From Phocoena phocoena (taxonomy: Eukaryota > Chordata > Mammalia > Artiodactyla > Phocoenidae): a stretch of 64,000 nucleotides of DNA. The position numbers and the translations under genes are program-made. Shown piece by piece: positions 59,641 to 64,000 of the stretch. Within the stretch, counting starts at the first letter, position 1; the number at the start of each line of letters is the position of its first letter. A model generated the notes under the pieces. The model did no database searches. It was not told the origin of the DNA and saw only the letters and a list, made by a program, of their open reading frames with translations. The DNA lies in contig NC_089220.1 in assembly GCF_963924675.1 (NCBI RefSeq), positions 111,678,697-111,742,696 of the forward strand, in the 5' to 3' direction.

Positions 59641-59819
59641 CCAGACTGCCCACAGTAGTCAGCCCATTACAACAGAAGGACCCATGTAGCCCACAAAGGG
59701 GGCACGCCTAGAGCATATAGCCCTGGTGACCAGAGGGGAGTATGCTGCTGGGGTGCATAGGACAACTCCTAAAAAGACCACTTCTCCAAGATCGGGAAAC
59801 ATAACCAACCTACCAGATA

Positions 59820-60960
59820 CATAGAAATAAAAACAGAAAATTAGGCAAAATGAGGCAACAGAGGAATATGTTCCAAATGAAGGAACAAGATAAAACCCCA
59901 GAAGAAGAACTAAGTGAAGTGGAGATAGGCAGCGTGAAGAATTCAAATAATCATAAAGATGACCAATAAACTCAGGAGAAGAATGTACGAACAGAGTGAG
60001 GAGTTAGAAGTTTTTAACAAACAGAAGATATAAAGAGGAGGATGAAGAACACAATAACTGAAATAAAAAGTACATTAGAAGGAATCAACAGTAGATTAAA
60101 TGATGCAGAGGAACAGGTCAGCAAACTGGAAGGAGTAGTGGAAATCACTGAAGCTGAACAGAAAAAGAATAAAAAGAAATGAGGAGGGTTTAAGAGACCT
60201 CTGAAATAACATCAAATGTACTAACATTTACATTATAGGGGTCCCACAAGAAGAGAGAGGGCTTCCGTGGTGGTGCAGTAGTTGAGAGTCCACCTGCTGA
60301 TGCAGGGGACACGGGTTCGTGCCCCGGTCTGGGAAGATCCCACATGCCACGGAGCGGCTGGGCCTGTGAGCCATGGCTGCTGAGACTGCGCGTCCGGAGC
60401 CTGTGCTCCGCAACAGGAGAGGCCACAGCAGTGAAAGGCCCGCGTACCGCAAAAAAAAAAAAAAAAAAAGAGCGAGAAAAAGGGGCAGAGAATATAAAGA
60501 CATAATAGCTGAAAACTTCCCTAACCTGAGAGAGGAAACAGACATCTATGCCTAGGAAGCACAGAGTTGATCCAAACAGGATCAACCTAAACAGGACCAC
60601 ACCAAGACACATTATAATTTAAATGGTAAAAATTAAAGAGAGAATATTAAAAGCAGCAAGGAAAAAACAAGTCTTGTACAAGGGAACTCCTATAAGGCTA
60701 TGAGCTGACTTTTCAGCAGAAACTCTACATACCAGAAGGAGTGGCACAATATATTTAAAGTGATGAAAGGGAAAAACCTACAGCCAAGAATACTCTACCC
60801 AAGAAGGCTTTCATTCAGATTTAATGGAGAGATCAGAAATTTTACAGACAAAGCAAAAGCTAAAAGAGTTCAGCACCACCAAACCAACTTTACAAGAAGT
60901 GTTAAAGGGGCTTCTCTAAGCAAAAAAGAAAAGGCCACAACTAGAAAGTTGAAAGGTTAA
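59820..60960 (+). pseudogene. L1 ORF1 relic, split by a SINE
   Basis: The N-terminal coiled-coil part lies near 59850-60180 ('aggaacaggtcagcaaactg'). The RNA-recognition part is near 60190-60250 and is broken by the SINE at 60260-60467. The C-terminal domain is open at 60760-60960 with 'KGKNLQPRILYPRRLSFRF'. That block matches the minus-strand ORF1 at 16899-17117. Several stops and frameshifts leave it non-functional. Confidence 0.87.
60260..60467 (+). mobile_element. CHR-type SINE inside L1 ORF1
   Basis: Starts 'ggcttccgtggtggtgcagt' and ends in a long A run. The TSD is 'aagagagag' at 60251-60259 and 'aagagcgag' at 60468-60476 (one mismatch). L1 ORF1 sequence is continuous across it. Confidence 0.94.
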
Positions 60961-61399
60961 AGCTCATCAGTAAAAGCAAATACGTGGTGAAGATAGTAAA
61001 TCAACCACATACAAAGCTAGTAGGAAGGTTAAAAGACAAAAGTAGTAAATGTATATCTGCAATAAGTTGTTAAGGATACACAAAACAAAGAGATGTAAAA
61101 TATGTCAAAAATAATAATTGTGCAGGGAGGGGAGTAAAAAATGCAGAGTTGTCTAAATACCTTTGAATTTAAGAGAGTAGCAGCTAAAATGATCACATAG
61201 ATAGCTATATATAAACCTCATGGTAACCAAACACCAAACATCTTTGATAGATACACACACAAAAAAAAAAAAAAATAGAAAAGAATCCAAATGTAACACT
61301 AAAGAGAGTCATCATATAACAAGGGAAGAGAACAAAAGAAGAAAAGAACAAAAAGAACTACAGAAACAACCCCAAAACAATTTACAAAATGACAATAAG

Positions 61400-61955
61400 T
61401 ACATATATATCTATCAATTGCTTTAAATGTAAATGAACTAAATGCTCCAATCAAAAGACCTAGACTGGCTGAATGGATTCAAAAACAAGGTCCAACTAGA
61501 TGCTGCCTCCAGGAGACTCATCTCAGTTCTAAATACAAACACAGGTTCACAGTGAAGGGATGAAAGGTGATACTGTAAGTAAATGGCAGGCAAAAGAAAG
61601 TGAATGTAGCCATACTCATATCAGACACCGTAGACTTCAAGCCATAAAAGGTAACAGGAGACAAAGATGGGCATAATATAATGATAAAGGGAACAATCCA
61701 TAAAGAAGACACCTAACATAGGAGCACCAAAATATATAAAGCAATTATTAACAAACCAAAAGGGAGAAATTGACAGTAAGGCAATAGTAGGGGACTATAA
61801 CACCCCACTTACATCAATAGATAGCTCAGCCAGACAGAATGTCAATAAGGAAACACTGGCCTAAATGACACATTAACAAAATAGAGTACAAAAATCATAT
61901 GACCATCTCAGTAGATGCAGAAAAAGCATTTGACAGGATTCAACACCGATTTATG
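61400..61955 (+). pseudogene. L1 ORF2 relic with internal deletion
   Basis: Endonuclease-domain sequence ('aaatgctccaatcaaaagac', 'gtagccatactcatatcaga', 'cctaacataggagcaccaaa') runs to about 61870. It then joins directly to RT-core sequence ('ctcagtagatgcagaaaaag', equivalent to the DAEKAFD block) and stops at about 61955. The linker and first half of RT are missing, and so is everything after the core. Confidence 0.85.
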
Positions 61956-64000
61956 ATATATATCTTTATATATGCTTATGAGCTTTTCCCATTTAGGATA
62001 TATATGTGTTTCATTTTTTCATATACACCTTTGGATGGAGTAAAACAGAATATTGTCTGAGTGATCATAGTTCCCTTTTATTTGCAGGAAAATAACGTAT
62101 TTCTAATTATTTAAGCTAGAGAACAACTTCCTGTATGTAGCTAGTATGTTGATGAGTCAAGACAATAGTATCAGTCTGGTAGAATATGGTTGAATATAGT
62201 CATTAGCAGCTCTGGACTGATCCAGCTGTAATATTCTATTCTAAAGAATCAGTGATACTTCTAGGTAACAGCACCTTAAATGAAATACATAATATTATGT
62301 TATATTGCAAAATGTTTTTCCAGGAAAACATTTTGATTTGTCACTTGGTACAATGGGGTTTGTGTAACTACATGAATCCTCTTTGTGTGTGCATGTGTGT
62401 GTGTATATATGTACACTCATGTGCCCATTTTCCTTCCTTCCTCCTAGGTTTATTTGTAGTGAAAATAGAAATTGCCATACTTGTATCTTATTCTGCCATT
62501 TGTCTTAAAGATTTCAACTACTTAAAAAAAAAAATTGAAGCATTGCTCTCTAAATGTTTTTAATTGTTGCAGAGCTTGGGATCCTTTGCACTTCCCAAAC
62601 TAGCTACTTCTCCTTACAGGGAAAAAATAACTCCATGTTTAGGCTAGCAAAGTAGAATTTGGGGTGGGAATTATATCCATAGAAATGTATTCAAATGTAT
62701 TCCAAGAATAATTAGACCATTATATGGAAAGAAAACAAAACAAAACAAAAACCCAGTATTGTCCTAGGCACTTCAGGAGGGGGGAAAAATCCATTTACAC
62801 ATGGTTTCTCTCCTTAAGGAGTTTATTTTCTGATATAAATGCAACAGCGAGGGCATATAAAATTCATCCCGAGAGAGTTAAAAGCTTTAGGTTAGTCTAA
62901 AATCATAGACTAATTGTTAGCGTTTCTGTTTGAGTAGAGTATGTACTATTTGGGGAGGTGGAGCAGACAGTAAGGAATGAGGCAGAGAATATACAAATGA
63001 GTAATAATTTCCTAATAATGTAAAAGAAATTATTTGGCATTATTAAATATTGTAGAATATCCATATTTAGGTATTTTAGGGTAATTTCTCATTTTCCTGG
63101 AAAGGCTGAAGGAAGTTATACTGGCTTAGAATTTGATGAGTCACCTTAAGGGGTTCCTTACAGAAAAGGAGTTCCTTATGTTCAAGTTGGGCATATTTAA
63201 CTTTAGGGTACTCTATAACCTCCAAGGGTTTTAATTTCTAAAATATATGAAAAACATGTAAAAGATTCCATATGACCCCCCAAAATCTTGAAACCACCAA
63301 ATTCCTATGACATCTGTAGTTACTTCTTATGACTAAAGTGGAGAATGAGAAGTAAAAGTTTCATGGACTTAACATTTGTTTTTAGCTTATAAACAAAGTC
63401 CCTTTGTTTGATTTTTGCATTCAGACTGTAAATTTACACCAAGAAACTGCTAGAAGAATTTAGTTTTCAGTCAAGAAATAGACGTCAATAACTTGCTTGA
63501 ACACCCTTCCCTTTCCTTTCTCCAGGCGATAGTAAAGAGGTGGAAAACATTGGTGCCATGTCTTCAAATTTAGTGTATAATGTTAAGCTTCTTTTTAAAT
63601 CCATTCTGCTTCCCAGAGATGGAGTTTTAGCACTAACAAAAAAGAATGCTCTCTATCCTTATTATAAATGTGCATCACAGAGAAGCTCGATTTATAACCC
63701 AGATTCCTATGGATTGTTTGGAGGCCATAGCTGCTTTGTTTTCGGCTTTATAGAGACGGGAAGATTTGTGTGTCATCTTAATTTCTTATTCCTTAATCAA
63801 TACTTGCTGCATTTTGAAACCTAAAGCTTATGAGATGTGGGATAATACTTTAAATTCTGTTTTAAAGGAGCAATTTTTTAAAAACATGAAGCAGTGTATG
63901 GGCTATATGATGGGGCTTGTTGCAAGAACAATGTATGTATATATATATGAAGTATACACGATATACACCTACATATGTGGAGGAAAAGATTTTGATTTGG
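61956..64000. other. AT-rich, repeat-poor; no confirmed gene
   Basis: Contains a TG/TA tract at about 62383-62412 and a short A run near 62525. A strong acceptor-like pyrimidine tract ends in AG at 63524-63525 and opens a frame of about 100 codons (see findings). No repeat family recognised. The flank continues beyond the window. Confidence 0.5.

Larger units (their letters stand above)
58036..61955 (+). mobile_element. L1 with 5' UTR minisatellite, ORF1 and deleted ORF2
   Basis: The order is: 5' UTR ('gcaaggcccactggccttca'), a GC-rich tandem array (58440-59640), more 5' UTR, ORF1 relic (about 59820-60960) with a SINE inside, inter-ORF spacer, start of ORF2 (from about 61400), then a jump to a short RT piece ending at about 61955. 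The 3' half is missing. It is diverged from the younger L1 at 12.7-18 kb but shares its ORF1 C-terminal block. Confidence 0.87.

Noticed and set aside
62420..62563. Strong pyrimidine tract 'ttttccttccttcctcctag' and open frame to 62563
   Set aside because: The frame encodes a hydrophobic then Lys-rich stretch next to a simple repeat and an A run. Nothing supports it beyond the acceptor look.
1..64000. CRISPR array, bacterial operon, phage or other microbial system
   Set aside because: The window is full of mammalian SINE, LINE, MaLR and MIR sequence. There are no spaced direct repeats of CRISPR type and no run of prokaryotic-style coding frames.
1..64000. Intact retrotransposon able to move
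   Set aside because: Every L1 ORF1/ORF2 has stops, frameshifts, truncation or inserted SINEs. All LTRs lack internal genes.

Overview
The window looks like non-coding nuclear DNA from a mammal, most likely a cetacean (dolphin or whale). The main evidence is seven tRNA-derived SINEs of the CHR type. Their heads read 'ggcttccctggtggcgcag' and their bodies read 'gatcccacatgccgcgga', and each is flanked by a target-site duplication (TSD). This SINE group belongs to Cetacea, hippos and ruminants. I saw no ruminant BovB or Bov-tA elements, and the younger L1 copies end in forms I associate with whales and dolphins. The species call is inference. Ancient mammalian families (MIR, L2, MER20, MER2/Tigger, MaLR and ERVL LTRs, L1M) fill much of the rest.

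Layout. 1-1.4 kb: L1 3' end (+), then an old L1 piece (-). 3.7 kb: SINE. 5.1 kb: L1ME-like 3' end (-). 6.5 kb: MaLR LTR (+). 7.9-9.8 kb: L2 (-) with a SINE inside. 12.3-23.0 kb: a deep nest. An old L1 (-) was interrupted by an L1MA-like 3' end, a nearly full-length younger L1 with its own SINE, another SINE, an LTR and a MER2 DNA transposon. 25.5-28.0 kb: a long L2 (-) split by an ERVL-type LTR. 28.4-31.2 kb: two MaLR-like LTRs, a MIR and a MER20-like element. 31.2-34.2 kb: repeat-poor. 34.2-44.1 kb: old L1 pieces, all (-), with LTR insertions. 44.5-46.0 kb: young 5'-truncated L1 (+). 46.9-47.7 kb: ERVL LTR (+). 48.2-50.6 kb: mostly unique with two MIRs and a CA microsatellite. 50.7-54.6 kb: two SINEs and an old L1 (+). 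55.3-58.0 kb: old L1 (+) carrying a recent 312-bp tandem duplication. 58.0-62.0 kb: a 5' L1 segment (+) with a GC-rich minisatellite in its 5' UTR, an ORF1 relic and a deleted ORF2. 62-64 kb: AT-rich unique sequence.

No intact cellular gene, rRNA, tRNA gene or CRISPR array was found. Every long open frame that I could place is a decayed retrotransposon frame or a chance frame in repeats. Three short non-repeat stretches have a splice-acceptor-like or exon-like look and are listed as findings, but I cannot confirm them. I found no sign of a new biological system. The most useful observations are the tandem duplication, the nested insertion history and the L1 promoter minisatellite. Family names come from recalled consensus sequences, so subfamily names and boundaries are approximate unless a TSD is given.
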